Notes: generated from the sequence alone by a model not told the origin. Positions 46,901-54,690 are shown, counted from the first letter of the stretch. The stretch is 64,000 nucleotides of DNA from Pseudonocardia petroleophila (GCF_014235185.1 NZ_CP060131.1:813501-877500), one strand, 5' to 3'. Numbers and translations: made by a program.

Positions 46901-47257
46901 CGCGAACGCGAAGGTGCGCCGCGGCGAGTGGTAGCCCGTCGAGGTGACGCCGAGGACCTCCTGGTCCGACGCCCAGCCGAGGTTGCGGGCGCGGGGATCG
47001 CCCCACCAGGTCAGCCGCCGCGCGACGCCGCCGTCCAGCGCCGTGACGAAGACGTCGGGCCCGCCCTCGCGCCAGGACGTCCACGCGACCCGGGTGCCGT
47101 CCGGGGAGATCCGGGGGTTCGCGACCGGGGCCGCGTCCGCGGTGACCCGGTGCGCCCGGCCACCCGCGAGCGGGACCGTCCAGACGTCGTCCTCGGCCGC
47201 CAGGACGAGGGTGTCGCCCCGCAGGTGGGGGAACCGGAGGTAGCTGGGCTGCGACAT
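43970..47257 (-). CDS. tricorn-like S41-family peptidase
   Basis: This 1095-residue cytosolic protease complex subunit starts MSQPSYLRFPHLRGDTLVLAAEDDVWTVPLAGG. The first 650 residues are repeated beta-propeller blades (PRISPDGTRVAWTSWREGGPDVFV and similar). Then come a helical spacer (FDEAARLMRDHFWTADMADVDW), a PDZ domain (GVDVRAGDVLLEVAGRPID) and the S41 serine-protease domain (LVLDVRINGGGHTSQLVVEKL). The nucleophile lies in AGSDGD (Ser about 975), as in tricorn, and RYSHWFDDLGWDVENVGVEPD closes the site. It degrades oligopeptides released by other proteases. TACGGT seven bases before ATG 47257 implies a leaderless mRNA. Confidence 0.93.
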   Translation of the reverse strand: MSQPSYLRFPHLRGDTLVLAAEDDVWTVPLAGGRAHRVTADAAPVANPRISPDGTRVAWTSWREGGPDVFVTALDGGVARRLTWWGDPRARNLGWASDQEVLGVTSTGYHSPRRTFAFAIPAAGGAPRALPVGPVADLVADESGTLLLSVLSREPAWWKRYRGGTVGKLWWDAGSAGSFARVAAHVDGQIESPMLIGGRIAFVADHEGWGNLYSIAHNGTDLRRHTDHGGPDAPAFYVRHATSDGGRVVYESAGEIWVLDSLDAAPRRVDVRLGGPRTAREPHRVTGRVDAAVPDRTGRTSIALVRGTVHRLTHRDGPARTLLSEPGARARLARPLGTDRAVWVDDVLGEDAVCVAPLDPLAGDAPRRSGAGELGRVLELEPSPDGTTVALATHDGRLLLLDAASGGFRELARSADGVEVSGLDWSPDSAWLAYAEPVEQAVATRIVLARVADGELVPVTPARFLDRRPAFTHDGRYLAFLSRRSFDPIYDEHSFDLTFPASWRPFLVPLAARTPSPFGASPDGRPVSPGDEGPADPPAPGPDDPSSPDAASVPAAPDADVPEVVVDVEGLAGRVVPVPVVEARYSGLTAGKDCLLWLRSPVNGVLGDGRAGTSEKPRRTVLERFDLVRRKLDVIADAVDGYAVSGDGTRLLVRDGTALRVLRTDRSGSGAPEGGDGADEYEVDLARLSVTVDPTASWRQMFDEAARLMRDHFWTADMADVDWAAEQERYRPLVDAVGSYDDLVDVLWELQGELGSSHAYVRARPRPVGVAPAFLGADLAPSDDGWRVERVLPPETSAPGARSPLASPGVDVRAGDVLLEVAGRPIDPAAGPAPLLAGTADTLTEITVRSGADVRRVVVRPLPDEDQLRYQDWVAGRRAHVTERSGGRLGYLHVPDMMAPGWAQLHRDLGRELTRDGLVLDVRINGGGHTSQLVVEKLARRVTAWTIARHRPPRTYPMDAPRGPVVAVADELAGSDGDIVTVALKRRGIATVVGVRTWGGVIGIDSRYRLVDGTGVTQPRYSHWFDDLGWDVENVGVEPDVEVVVTPQDWAAGRDPQLDRAIALALEALERTPAVRPPDIATRPSRRRPDLPPRA

Positions 47258-47264
47258 GGATCGC

Positions 47265-47291
47265 ACCGTAGCCAGTCGAGGGCCCTACGGT
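47265..47291. promoter_or_regulatory. back-to-back -10 elements of a divergent gene pair
   Basis: TACGGT occurs on the minus strand at 47270-47265, seven bases before the protease ATG. It occurs again on the plus strand at 47286-47291, 23 bases before the sugar dehydrogenase ATG. The two promoters thus share a 57-bp gap and their polymerases would compete. Confidence 0.5.
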
Positions 47292-47314
47292 CGCCTCACC
47301 CGGTCGGAGGCAGG

Positions 47315-48544
47315 ATGGCGGCCATGCGGCGTGCGAGTGCAGCGGTGGCCGTGGCCGCCGCGCTGGTCCTGACCGGCTGTGCGGGGGCCTCCCCCGAGTC
47401 CGTCGCGGGGGGTGGCGCCGGCAGCGCACCGGCCGGCGGGGCCGAGGGCGGCCCGAGCCGCACCGGCACCCCGGAGCTGCGGGTCAGCGAGATCGCCGCC
47501 GGGTTCGACAACCCCTGGGACGTCGGCGTGCTGCCCGACGGGCGGGTGCTGGTGACCGAGCGCGACGGGCGGCTGAGCCTGCTGTCCGGGGTGACCGCGG
47601 GCGCCACCGTCACCCCGGTGACGGCCGACTTCTCCGACCTCCTCGCCCAGGGCGAGGGCGGCCTGATGGGCATGGTCGTGCACGACGACTTCGCCGAGAC
47701 CCGCCGCTTCACCACCTGCCAGACCCACGTCGAGGGCGGCACGCCCACCGACGTCCGGCTCGTCACCTGGGAGCTCGCCGCCGACGGCTCCGCGGCCACC
47801 CGCGTCGCCGATCCGCTGGTCGGCGGCCTGCCGATCAACCCGTCCGGCCGGCACTCCGGCTGCCGCCCCACCCTCGCCGCCGACGGCGCGCTGCTGGTCG
47901 GCACCGGCGACACCGCCCGCGGCACGATCCCGCAGGACCTGTCCTCCCTGGGCGGCAAGGTGCTGCGCGTCGACCTCGCCACCGGCGGGCCGGTCGCCGG
48001 CAACCCCTTCGCCGACGCCGCCGACCCCGCGCAGCGGCTGATCTACACCTACGGCCACCGCAACGTGCAGGGCGTCGCCGTCGACGCGGCGGGCGGGGTC
48101 TGGACCGCCGAGCACGGACCGAGCACCGACGACGAGGTCAACCTGCTGCGGGCCGGCGGCAACTACGGCTGGGACCCGGGCCAGGGCGGCACCGTCGGCG
48201 GCTACGACGAGTCGGTGCCGATGACCGACCTCACCCGCTTCCCCGACGCCGTCCCGGCCGCGTGGAGCTCGGGCAGCCCGGTCGAGGCGCTCTCCGGTGC
48301 CGCGTTCCTGGCGGGCAGCCAGTGGGGCGACCTCGACGGGACGCTCGTCGTCGGCGCGCTGCGCGGGGAGAAGCTGCTGTTCATGACGCCGGGCGGGGAC
48401 GCGATCGCCTCCGTCGCGGTGCCCGAGGCCCTCGACGGCACCTACGGGCGGCTGCGCGCGGTCCGCCTGGCCCCGGACGGCGCGCTGCTCGTCAGCACCT
48501 CCAACGGCGGCGACGACCGGATCCTGCGCATCGATCCGGTGTGA
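47315..48544 (+). CDS. PQQ-dependent sugar dehydrogenase-like lipoprotein (GSDH family)
   Basis: This 409-residue exported lipoprotein has signal MRRASAAVAVAAALVLTGC with lipobox LTGC. A short Gly/Ala-rich spacer leads to a six-bladed propeller of the soluble glucose dehydrogenase/HHIP type: EIAAGFDNPWDVGVLPDGRVLVTERDGRL, QGEGGLMGMVVHDDF, YTYGHRNVQGVAVD, and VWTAEHGPSTDDEVNLLRAGGNYGW. The last two motifs contain the usual cofactor and calcium contacts. The substrate is an aldose or related polyol by family; PQQ use is not proven here. ATG at 47315 has GGAGG upstream. It is divergent from the protease gene. Confidence 0.88.
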   Translation: MAAMRRASAAVAVAAALVLTGCAGASPESVAGGGAGSAPAGGAEGGPSRTGTPELRVSEIAAGFDNPWDVGVLPDGRVLVTERDGRLSLLSGVTAGATVTPVTADFSDLLAQGEGGLMGMVVHDDFAETRRFTTCQTHVEGGTPTDVRLVTWELAADGSAATRVADPLVGGLPINPSGRHSGCRPTLAADGALLVGTGDTARGTIPQDLSSLGGKVLRVDLATGGPVAGNPFADAADPAQRLIYTYGHRNVQGVAVDAAGGVWTAEHGPSTDDEVNLLRAGGNYGWDPGQGGTVGGYDESVPMTDLTRFPDAVPAAWSSGSPVEALSGAAFLAGSQWGDLDGTLVVGALRGEKLLFMTPGGDAIASVAVPEALDGTYGRLRAVRLAPDGALLVSTSNGGDDRILRIDPV

Positions 48545-48645
48545 ATGAAATGTCTGGTTCGTCACCCTCACCCTCGGTGACTCGTTAGGCCGAACGGGGG
48601 TCGTCGCTCGGCCTCCCGCCCGGACCCTTTCGAGAGAGGCCCCCG

Positions 48646-49518
48646 ATGCCGACGACCTTCCGTCGCTCCCTGATCGCCGTCGCCGCCGTGACCACCGTCG
48701 GCGCGGCCGCGTTCGCCCCCGCCGCGTTCGCGACCGACGACGAGGACTCCTACGGCAAGGGCCTGCACGCCGTCGGCCTGGTCGACGGCACGACCCTCGT
48801 CGGCTTCGACACCGGTGACGCGGGCGCGACCTACGAGATCGGCGACGTCGACCTCGACCGCGACGCCTACCTCGTCGGCATCGACTACCGCGTCCAGGAC
48901 GGCGGCCTCTACGGCGTCGGCAACCTCGGCGGCCTCTACCTGATCGACGACGAGGACGCCGACGCCGAGAAGATCGGCGAGCTGACGACCCCGCTGGTGG
49001 GCGTCGACTTCGCGGTGGACTTCAACCCGGCCGCCAACGCGCTGCGCATCCTGTCGGACACCGGCCAGAACCTGCGCCAGCCGTTCGCCGCCACCCCGCT
49101 GGCCGCGACCGCCGTCGACGGCCCGCTGACCAACCCGGCCGTGGCCCCGGCCACCGGCACCGTGCCCGCGCTGGGCGTGACCGGTGCGGCGTACACGAAC
49201 AACGACCTGGACGCGGTCACCGCGACCACGCTGTTCGACCTCGACACGGTCCTGGACCGCGTGGCGCTCCAGTCCCCGGCCAACGCCGGCACCCTGGCCC
49301 CGACCGGCAGCCTCCCCGCCGACATCGGCCCCGACGCCGGGTTCGACATCCACTCCTCGCTCACCGACGGGGTGACCGACGGCAACGCCGCGTTCGCCGC
49401 GGTCGAGGTCGACGGCGAGCGCCGGCTGTGGAGCGTCGACCTGCTCACCGGCGGCGCCTACGACCTCGGGGCCTTCGGCGACGACGTCACCGACCTCGCG
49501 ATCCAGCTCGACCAGTAG
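48646..49518 (+). CDS. secreted DUF4394 domain-containing protein
   Basis: This 290-residue exported protein has signal MPTTFRRSLIAVAAVTTVGAAAFAPAAFA. The rest matches the DUF4394 pattern of WD-like repeats: LHAVGLVDGTTLVGFDTGDAG, LVGIDYRVQDGGLYGVGNLGGLYLID, GVDFAVDFNPAANALRILSDTGQNLR, and AAYTNNDLDAVTATTLFDLDTVLDRVALQSPANAGTLAPTG. A propeller-like extracellular protein is expected. Function unknown. It is very acidic. GAGAGAGG lies before the ATG, and a perfect hairpin follows the gene. Apparently monocistronic. Confidence 0.87.
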   Translation: MPTTFRRSLIAVAAVTTVGAAAFAPAAFATDDEDSYGKGLHAVGLVDGTTLVGFDTGDAGATYEIGDVDLDRDAYLVGIDYRVQDGGLYGVGNLGGLYLIDDEDADAEKIGELTTPLVGVDFAVDFNPAANALRILSDTGQNLRQPFAATPLAATAVDGPLTNPAVAPATGTVPALGVTGAAYTNNDLDAVTATTLFDLDTVLDRVALQSPANAGTLAPTGSLPADIGPDAGFDIHSSLTDGVTDGNAAFAAVEVDGERRLWSVDLLTGGAYDLGAFGDDVTDLAIQLDQ

Positions 49519-49526
49519 GTCCTCCG

Positions 49527-49563
49527 CGAACGGCCCGTCCCGGTTCCCGGGGCGGGCCGTTCG
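49527..49563. terminator. strong hairpin between DUF4394 and DUF2277 genes
   Basis: CGAACGGCCCG at 49527-49537 pairs perfectly with CGGGCCGTTCG at 49553-49563, with an inner CCCGG.TTCCCGGG stem. It serves both convergent genes. Confidence 0.75.
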
Positions 49564-49568
49564 TGCGT

Positions 49569-49838
49569 TCAGCGTCCGTAGCGCACGGCCGCCCGCTCCC
49601 GCGCCTTCGCCGCCTCCACCTCGCGGTCCTTGGGCGGGGCGGCGGTGACGAGGGAGTCGAGCAGCTCGCGGGTGGCCGCCTCCACGGCGGCGACGGCCCG
49701 CTCGAACGCCTCGGCGTTGGCGGCGGACGGCTTCGCCGCCCCCGAGATCTTCCGGACGTACTGCAGCGCGGCCCCGTGCACCTCGTCCGGGGTGGCGGGC
49801 GGCTCGAAGTTGTGCAGGGTCCGGATGTTCCGACACAT
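49569..49838 (-). CDS. DUF2277 domain-containing protein
   Basis: This 89-residue cytosolic protein matches DUF2277: it starts MCRNIRTLHNFEPPATPDEVHGAALQYVRKISG and continues AAKPSAANAEAFERAVAAVEAATRELLDSLVT. The family is all-alpha, has a conserved Cys at position 2 and no known function. The start ATG at 49838 is fixed by the family N terminus. Its 5' end is 14 bp from one of two palindromic elements that bracket the neighbouring nuclease gene. Confidence 0.9.
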   Translation of the reverse strand: MCRNIRTLHNFEPPATPDEVHGAALQYVRKISGAAKPSAANAEAFERAVAAVEAATRELLDSLVTAAPPKDREVEAAKARERAAVRYGR

Positions 49839-49852
49839 GCACCCGTTCCTAC

Positions 49853-49915
49853 CGCATTCCGGAGCCGTGGTGCTGTTCCCGGGGTCCGGAACCGGCAGTA
49901 CGGCTCCGAAGTGCG
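49853..49915 (-). repeat. 63-bp palindromic element, copy 1
   Basis: The ends are CGCATTCCGGAGCCGT and TACGGCTCCGAAGTGCG, imperfect inverted repeats of about 17 bp, with a second inner inverted pair around GTTCC...GGAAC. It ends exactly where the stop codon of the DUF559-like gene begins. It is a reverse-complement relative of copy 2 at 50827-50890. Confidence 0.85.
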
Positions 49916-50773
49916 TCAGGGCGTGAGGGCCGCCGTCACCGTCCGCACCACCGCTCTCGGGTTCCGGAGCATCGGTGCCGTCACGAAGACCACGTCCCAC
50001 CCCGCCGCGTGCACGCGGTTGAGCCGGTCGCGATCGCGGTTGAGCGACCAGCGGTCGCCGTCGCGCCAGTCGCCGTCGTACTCGATCGCCACCCGCTGCT
50101 CGGGGAAGGCCAGGTCGACGCGGGCCAGGCGCCCGGTCCGGTCCTCGACCCAGTGCTGGGGCACCGGTTGCAGGCCGGCCAGCACCAGCAGGACCCGCAG
50201 CCTCGACTCCGGCAACGACTCGGCCCGCGGATCGGCCAGCTCCACCGCCCGGCGGGCCCGGACGATGCCGTTGTCGGAGCGCCCCCGCACCATCGCGGCC
50301 ACCGCCGCGCGGTCGACCCGGCCCGCGCGGAGCACGGCGTCGAGGTCGGCGACGGCGTCGGCGAGGGGCCGGTCGGGCACCAGCATGTCGAGCGCCGCGC
50401 GCATCGGCGAGGCGAGGAGGCCGTAGGCCCACGGCTCGGCGTCGTCCGGTCCGATCCCGCTGCGCCGGACGTCGAGCCCCGGGCGCCGGCCCAGCCGCAT
50501 GTCCGGCGGCGCCAGCACCTGCACCGGGTCGTCCGGCCACGCCAGGCGGACCCCGCGCACGGTGAAGGCCGACCGCCCGGTGATCACCGCCCCGCGCGGC
50601 AGCCCGAGCGACGCCGCGCGGCACCGGACCTCGTGCGTCACGGGCACGCCCGCCCGCACGTACACGTCGCGGAGCACGCGGATGACCCGGTCGCCGCGCA
50701 GCTGTGCAGGACGGATCACGCCCGCGGCCACCGCCGCCGACCCCAGGAACACGTCATCCCGAACCGAGCCCAT
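49916..50773 (-). CDS. DUF559-like endonuclease-fold protein with N-terminal winged-helix region
   Basis: This is a 285-residue actinobacterial protein. The C-terminal 100 residues look like a Vsr/DUF559 (PD-D/ExK) nuclease domain: ESRLRVLLVLAGLQPVPQ, then RLARVDLAFPEQRVAIEYDGDWRDGDRW, which supplies the D...E-Y-D site, and RDRLNRVHAAGWDVVFVT. The first 170 residues (VIRPAQLRGDRVIRVLRDVYVRAGVPVTH, GRSAFTVRGVRL) resemble the AbiEi-type antitoxin/regulator region usually fused to it. The role may be DNA repair or defence; neither is shown. ATG at 50773 was chosen over an upstream ATG because MGSVRDDVFLG fits the family. Two inverted palindromic elements flank it, consistent with lateral movement. 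Confidence 0.78.
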   Translation of the reverse strand: MGSVRDDVFLGSAAVAAGVIRPAQLRGDRVIRVLRDVYVRAGVPVTHEVRCRAASLGLPRGAVITGRSAFTVRGVRLAWPDDPVQVLAPPDMRLGRRPGLDVRRSGIGPDDAEPWAYGLLASPMRAALDMLVPDRPLADAVADLDAVLRAGRVDRAAVAAMVRGRSDNGIVRARRAVELADPRAESLPESRLRVLLVLAGLQPVPQHWVEDRTGRLARVDLAFPEQRVAIEYDGDWRDGDRWSLNRDRDRLNRVHAAGWDVVFVTAPMLRNPRAVVRTVTAALTP

Positions 50774-50826
50774 GCAGAAAAGCTGGCACAGGAACGCGAA
50801 TGACACCGAAGCTTGTCCACACCCCC

Positions 50827-50890
50827 CGCACTTCGGAGCCGTAATGGGGTTCCGGGACCCCCGAGAACAGCACTACGGCTCCGAAGTGCG
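50827..50890 (+). repeat. 64-bp palindromic element, copy 2
   Basis: Perfect 17-bp terminal inverted repeats are present: CGCACTTCGGAGCCGTA at 50827-50843 and TACGGCTCCGAAGTGCG at 50874-50890, with a central GGTTCCGGGACCCCCGAGAAC region that can pair further. It is in opposite orientation to copy 1 and lies between the nuclease gene start and the stop of the epimerase gene. Confidence 0.9.
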
Positions 50891-50900
50891 GTGGGGGCTG

Positions 50901-51923
50901 CTACAGGACGCGCATGTTCTGGTCGAGGGTGCCTTCGGCCTGCCTGCGGTTGAGGACCGCGAGGCGGGTGAAGCTCTGGTCGAACGCCTCCTGGGTCAGG
51001 CCGCGCTCGGTGTACTCCGCGGCGAGCTGGCGGGCGCCCTCCGGGATGCTCCACTTCGCCTCGAAGTCGAGCTCCTTGCGGGCGCGGGAGAAGTCGACGC
51101 GGTAGCTGCGGGGGTCGTTGCCCGCCTCGCCGGTGATGTTGAGCGTGGAGCCCGGCACGGCGTCGATGACGGCCTGCGCGATCTCGGCGACGGTGCGGTT
51201 GTTCTTCTCCGTGCCCACGTTGAACGCCCGGGCGCGGACGACGTCGGCGGGCGCGGCCAGCCCCGCGACGACGGCACCGGCGATGTCCTCGGCGTGCGCG
51301 AGCGGGCGCCACGGGGTGCCGTCGGAGAGCACCGTGACCTCGCCGGTCAGGATCGCGCGGCCGACGAGGTTGTTGAGCACGATGTCGGCGCGCAGCCGCG
51401 GCGAGAAGCCGAACGCGGTGGCGTTGCGCAGCGAGAACGGCACGAAGTCGGAGTCGGCGAGCTTCGCCAGGTCGTCCTCGACGCGCACCTTCGAGATCGC
51501 GTACGGCGTGACGGGCTTGAGCGGGGCGTCCTCGTCGACAAGGTCGTCGCCGGACTGGGCGCCGTACACCGAGCAGGTCGACGCGTACGCGAAGCGCTGC
51601 ACGCCCGCCTCCTTGGCCAGCGTGGCCAGGCGCGTCGAGGCGTGGTGGTTGATGTCGTAGGTGATCTCCGGGGCCAGCGACCCGAGCGGGTCGTTCGACA
51701 GCGCCGCCATGTGCACGACCGCGTCGTAGCCCGCGAGCTCGGCGACGGTGACGTCGCGCAGGTCGGTGGAGATGCCGTCGACGTCGGGGCGGTCGAGGCC
51801 CCCGAGGATGCAGTCGGCGAACAGGCCGGAGTCCAGGCCCGTCACCTCGTGCCCGGCGGCCGCCAGGATCGGGGCCATCACGGTGCCCAGGTAGCCCTGG
51901 TGGCCGGTCAGCAGAACTCGCAC
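50901..51923 (-). CDS. NAD-dependent epimerase/dehydratase (extended SDR)
   Basis: This 340-residue nucleotide-sugar-modifying enzyme starts [20 protein letters not shown] with the GxxGxxG cofactor motif. Catalytic residues are in STCSVYGAQ and YAISKVRVE (YxxxK). [17 protein letters not shown] near the end is a typical substrate-domain element. It resembles GalE/StrE-like epimerases and dTDP-glucose dehydratases, but the exact reaction cannot be fixed. The GTG at 51923 is 21 bp from the upstream PIG-L gene on the same strand, so an operon acting on a sugar nucleotide or glycoconjugate is likely. Confidence 0.87.
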   Translation of the reverse strand: MRVLLTGHQGYLGTVMAPILAAAGHEVTGLDSGLFADCILGGLDRPDVDGISTDLRDVTVAELAGYDAVVHMAALSNDPLGSLAPEITYDINHHASTRLATLAKEAGVQRFAYASTCSVYGAQSGDDLVDEDAPLKPVTPYAISKVRVEDDLAKLADSDFVPFSLRNATAFGFSPRLRADIVLNNLVGRAILTGEVTVLSDGTPWRPLAHAEDIAGAVVAGLAAPADVVRARAFNVGTEKNNRTVAEIAQAVIDAVPGSTLNITGEAGNDPRSYRVDFSRARKELDFEAKWSIPEGARQLAAEYTERGLTQEAFDQSFTRLAVLNRRQAEGTLDQNMRVL

Positions 51924-51944
51924 GTCGGGAATCTCCTCAATCTG

Positions 51945-52616
51945 TCAGTCGACCGGGTCGGGACCGGTCAGCGGTGCCACTCCGAGCACCAGCTTGGACA
52001 CGTGGAAGGCCTCGGCGTACCGGGCGTGGCACTGCACGCCCCGGATCCGCGCGAGGCCGGCGAACGTCTCGGGGTCGAACCAGCTGCGGTCGCGCTGGCT
52101 GCCGTAGTGCTCGTGCAGCTTCGCGACCTTCTCCCGCAGCACGGGCTCGGCCAGGGGCAGGTAGGCGGTGGGCTGCTGCAGGTCGCCGTCCCACTTGAGG
52201 ATCTCGTAGCCCAGCGCCAGGTGGTCGCGGAACACGGTGGGCACCAGCTCGGCGAGCGTGCGGTGGTCCTGGTGGGCGTCGTGCGGCGACGGCGCGAAGA
52301 TCAGGTCCGGCTCGCCGTGGGAGCGCAGCTCCTCCAGCCCCAGCTTGGCCCGCTCCCAGCGGGTGGGGACGCGGCCGTCGGGCAGGTCGAGCACGGCCAC
52401 CTCGAGGTGCGCGCCGGGGCAGAACGCGGCCAGCGCGGCCCGCTCCTCCTCCTCGCGCAGCGATCCCCCGCCGGTGAGCACCAGTGCCGAGACCGTGATC
52501 CCGGGGTGCGACCGGCACAGCTCCAGCAGCGCCCCGCCCGCGCCGATGGCGATGTCGTCGCAGTGGGCGCCCAGGAGCAGCATCCGGTCGAGCCGCTCGG
52601 GCAACAGGCTCAGCAC
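51945..52616 (-). CDS. PIG-L family (LmbE-like) deacetylase
   Basis: This 223-residue zinc-dependent N-deacetylase-like protein has zinc ligands visible in LGAHCDDIAIGAGG (the AHxDD motif) and in APSPHDAHQDHRTLAE (HxxH). Relatives remove acetyl from GlcNAc conjugates, as in mycothiol synthesis (MshB/Mca) and antibiotic or glycolipid assembly. This one differs from MshB/Mca in length and is paired with a sugar epimerase, so it probably acts in a dedicated glycan pathway (inference). The GTG at 52616 lacks a strong ribosome site; an internal ATG at MLLLGAHCDD (residue 12) is an alternative. Confidence 0.87.
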   Translation of the reverse strand: MLSLLPERLDRMLLLGAHCDDIAIGAGGALLELCRSHPGITVSALVLTGGGSLREEEERAALAAFCPGAHLEVAVLDLPDGRVPTRWERAKLGLEELRSHGEPDLIFAPSPHDAHQDHRTLAELVPTVFRDHLALGYEILKWDGDLQQPTAYLPLAEPVLREKVAKLHEHYGSQRDRSWFDPETFAGLARIRGVQCHARYAEAFHVSKLVLGVAPLTGPDPVD

Positions 52617-52668
52617 GCTCGACAGTGTTCCACGGACGGGGGACGGCCCGGGTCGCCGGTGGGGGCGG

Positions 52669-53616
52669 TCAGCGGGCGGCGAGCTTCGCCAGGCGGGTCG
52701 GGGTGGGCCAGCGGACGTCGTGCGCCCACCCGAACCGCTCGAAGATCCAGATCGTCCGGGCCGAGATGTCGATCTGTCCGGGCAGGACGCCGTGGCGCGC
52801 GCAGGTGGGGTCGGCGTGGTGCAGGTTGTGCCAGGACTCCCCCATCGACAGCACCGCGAGCGGCCAGAAGTTGCGCGACCGGTCGCGCGAGCGGAACGGC
52901 CGCTTCCCGACCATGTGGCAGATCGAGTTGATCGACCAGGTGACGTGGTTGGAGATCGCCAGGCGCACCAGCCCGCCCCAGAAGAAGCCGGTGACGGCGC
53001 CCTGCCACGACCACGTCACCAGGCCGCCGATGACGGCCGGGAGCAGCAGGCTGACCGCCACCCACAGGCCGAACGTGCGGGCGACCCGGGTGATCGCGCG
53101 GTCGGCCAGCAGGTCGGGGATGAAGCGCGCGTGGTTGGTCTCGTTGCGGTCGAAGAACCAGCCCATGTGCGCGTGCACGAAGCCCTTGGCGACGGCCGCG
53201 GGCGAGGTGCCGAACGCCCACGGCGAGTGCGGGTCGCCCTCCTTGTCGGAGAACGCGTGGTGGCGCCGGTGGTCGGCCACCCAGTTGAAGACGTTGCCCT
53301 GCACGGCGAGCGACCCGCTGATCGCGAGCGCGACCCGCAGCCACGGCCTCGCCTTGAACGCCTTGTGCGTGAAGTGCCGGTGGAAGCCGACGGTGATGCC
53401 GAGCACGGCCAGGGTGTAGAAGCCCGCGAGCAGCGCGAGGTCGTGCCAGCCGACGCCCCAGCCCCAGGCCAGCGGGACCGCGGCGACCAGCGCCAGCATC
53501 GGGCCGCCGACGAACACGTAGATCATCGCGTGCTGGAACCGGGTGCGCTGCCCCCCGAGGACGGGGTGGGGGCCCTCCCGCAGGGGATCGGGAACGGCCT
53601 CGGCAGTGGTCGACAT
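52669..53616 (-). CDS. acyl-CoA / fatty acid desaturase
   Basis: This 315-residue membrane di-iron desaturase has the three histidine boxes HRHFTH, HRRHH and HNLHH, and four hydrophobic helices in two pairs (MIYVFVGGPMLALVAAVPLAW, LALLAGFYTLAVLGITVGF, and two near AVSLLLPAVIGGLVTW and AVTGFFWGGLVRLAI). The order and spacing are those of stearoyl-CoA delta-9 desaturases such as mycobacterial DesA3. It needs an electron donor; a candidate reductase is elsewhere in the window. ATG at 53616 follows GAGGAGC. The frame is open further upstream through a tRNA gene and is non-coding there. Confidence 0.9.
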   Translation of the reverse strand: MSTTAEAVPDPLREGPHPVLGGQRTRFQHAMIYVFVGGPMLALVAAVPLAWGWGVGWHDLALLAGFYTLAVLGITVGFHRHFTHKAFKARPWLRVALAISGSLAVQGNVFNWVADHRRHHAFSDKEGDPHSPWAFGTSPAAVAKGFVHAHMGWFFDRNETNHARFIPDLLADRAITRVARTFGLWVAVSLLLPAVIGGLVTWSWQGAVTGFFWGGLVRLAISNHVTWSINSICHMVGKRPFRSRDRSRNFWPLAVLSMGESWHNLHHADPTCARHGVLPGQIDISARTIWIFERFGWAHDVRWPTPTRLAKLAAR

Positions 53617-53811
53617 CGGGCTCCTCGGGTGGGGGGTCTGGGGCCACGGAGGCGCCGGACGGCGACCCTGCGCACCGTCGAGGGTAGGTGGCGGGTCGGG
53701 CCGGGCGCAGCCCCTGTAACGGGAACTCCGGGCAGATCGCCCTCGACCGCAGGTCGACGCCCGTGGTGGCCCCGGCGTACGGGTGAGCCCCCGTGCCAGG
53801 ATGGAGGCCTG

Positions 53812-53882
53812 TCCGCCGTGGTGTAAGGGCAGCACTGCTGATTTTGGTTCAGTAGGTCCAGGTTCGAATCCTGGCGGCGGAG
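53812..53882 (+). tRNA. tRNA-Gln (anticodon UUG)
   Basis: A cloverleaf of 71 nt. The acceptor TCCGCCG pairs with CGGCGGA, with discriminator G. The D-arm includes GGTGTAAGGGCAGCA. The anticodon stem GCTGA/TCAGT closes loop TTTTGGT, so positions 34-36 are UUG. The T-arm is CCAGG-TTCGAAT-CCTGG. CCA is not encoded. A perfect hairpin follows 20 bp downstream. Confidence 0.95.
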
Positions 53883-53902
53883 CTCCCACCCCCGGACACG
53901 AC

Positions 53903-53934
53903 GAAGGGCGGACGACCGTGGTCGTCCGCCCTTC
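53903..53934 (+). terminator. perfect 14-bp-stem hairpin after tRNA-Gln
   Basis: GAAGGGCGGACGAC at 53903-53916 pairs exactly with GTCGTCCGCCCTTC at 53921-53934 around the loop CGTG. It is the likely terminator of the tRNA transcript. Confidence 0.8.
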
Positions 53935-54051
53935 CGTCGGTTCCGCCTCAGCGACCGCCCGGCCGCGGAGGCGGCGTCGGCTCCGGCCGACCGTTGCCCG
54001 TGCACCTCATGCTGCGCCCCTCATGTGTCGTACCCCTCGTGATGACCGGCC

Positions 54052-54492
54052 TCATTCGAGGCCGGCGTCCAGCGTGATCGTGGTGCCGGTGAGCGCCTTG
54101 CTGACCGGGCAGCCCTCCTTGGCCTTCTGCGCGGCGGCCTCGAAGCCGGCCGCGTCGAGGCCCTCGACCTCACCGCGCACGGTGAGCGCGATGGAGCTGA
54201 TGGCGAAGCCGCCGTTGGCCGAGTCCGGGCCCAGCGTGACGTCGGCCGTCACGTCGAGGGACTGGGGCGTGCCGCCGGCCTCGGCGATGAACGCGGAGAG
54301 CTGCATCGCGTAGCAGGAGGAGTGCGCCGCGGCGATGAGCTCCTCCGGGCTGGTGGTGCCGCCGGCCTCGTCCGCCGCGCGCTTGGGGAAGCTGACGTCG
54401 TAGGTGCCGACCTTGCTGCTGCTGAGCTCGACCTGCCCCGATCCCTGCTCGAGGGTGCCGTTCCAGGCGGTGCGTGCGCTGCGGGTGGGCAT
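54052..54492 (-). CDS. OsmC/Ohr-family peroxiredoxin
   Basis: This 146-residue thiol peroxidase reduces organic hydroperoxides. The two redox cysteines are visible: AAHSSCYAMQLSAFI (peroxidatic Cys about 60) and KEGCPVSKALTG (resolving Cys about 126). The N-terminal RSARTAWNGTLEQGSG and TSPEELIAAAHSSC identify the OsmC rather than the Ohr branch. A small inverted repeat, TCTCAC...GTGAGA at 54563-54579, lies about 70 bp upstream and could be a regulator site, though no MarR/OhrR gene is adjacent. Confidence 0.9.
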   Translation of the reverse strand: MPTRSARTAWNGTLEQGSGQVELSSSKVGTYDVSFPKRAADEAGGTTSPEELIAAAHSSCYAMQLSAFIAEAGGTPQSLDVTADVTLGPDSANGGFAISSIALTVRGEVEGLDAAGFEAAAQKAKEGCPVSKALTGTTITLDAGLE

Positions 54493-54690
54493 GGGGTGGA
54501 CCTCCGTTGTTCGTCGACGTCTCTGGTGGTTCCAACACCTGAGGCGTCCCGGACATTCGGTTTCTCACGCAGTGTGAGACGACCGGTCCCGGATCAACGG
54601 CGAACGGGTGAACACCGGCGGTCGCCCGCGGCCCGGTACCCCCGATCCGGTGACGGTCGTCCGGTCAGCGGTCGAGCGGCCCGCGCGGCC

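Noticed and set aside
43868..47314. A long plus-strand frame fused in front of the sugar dehydrogenase
   Set aside because: Only the part from 47315 carries a lipoprotein signal and domain motifs. The rest is antisense to the tricorn-like protease gene.
53617..53889. N-terminal extension of the desaturase frame across tRNA-Gln
   Set aside because: It would read through the tRNA gene in antisense. ATG at 53616 with GAGGAGC fits the family.
54563..54579. A strong operator for osmC
   Set aside because: The TCTCAC/GTGAGA arms are only 6 bp and no regulator is adjacent, so it is kept only as a remark in the osmC entry.
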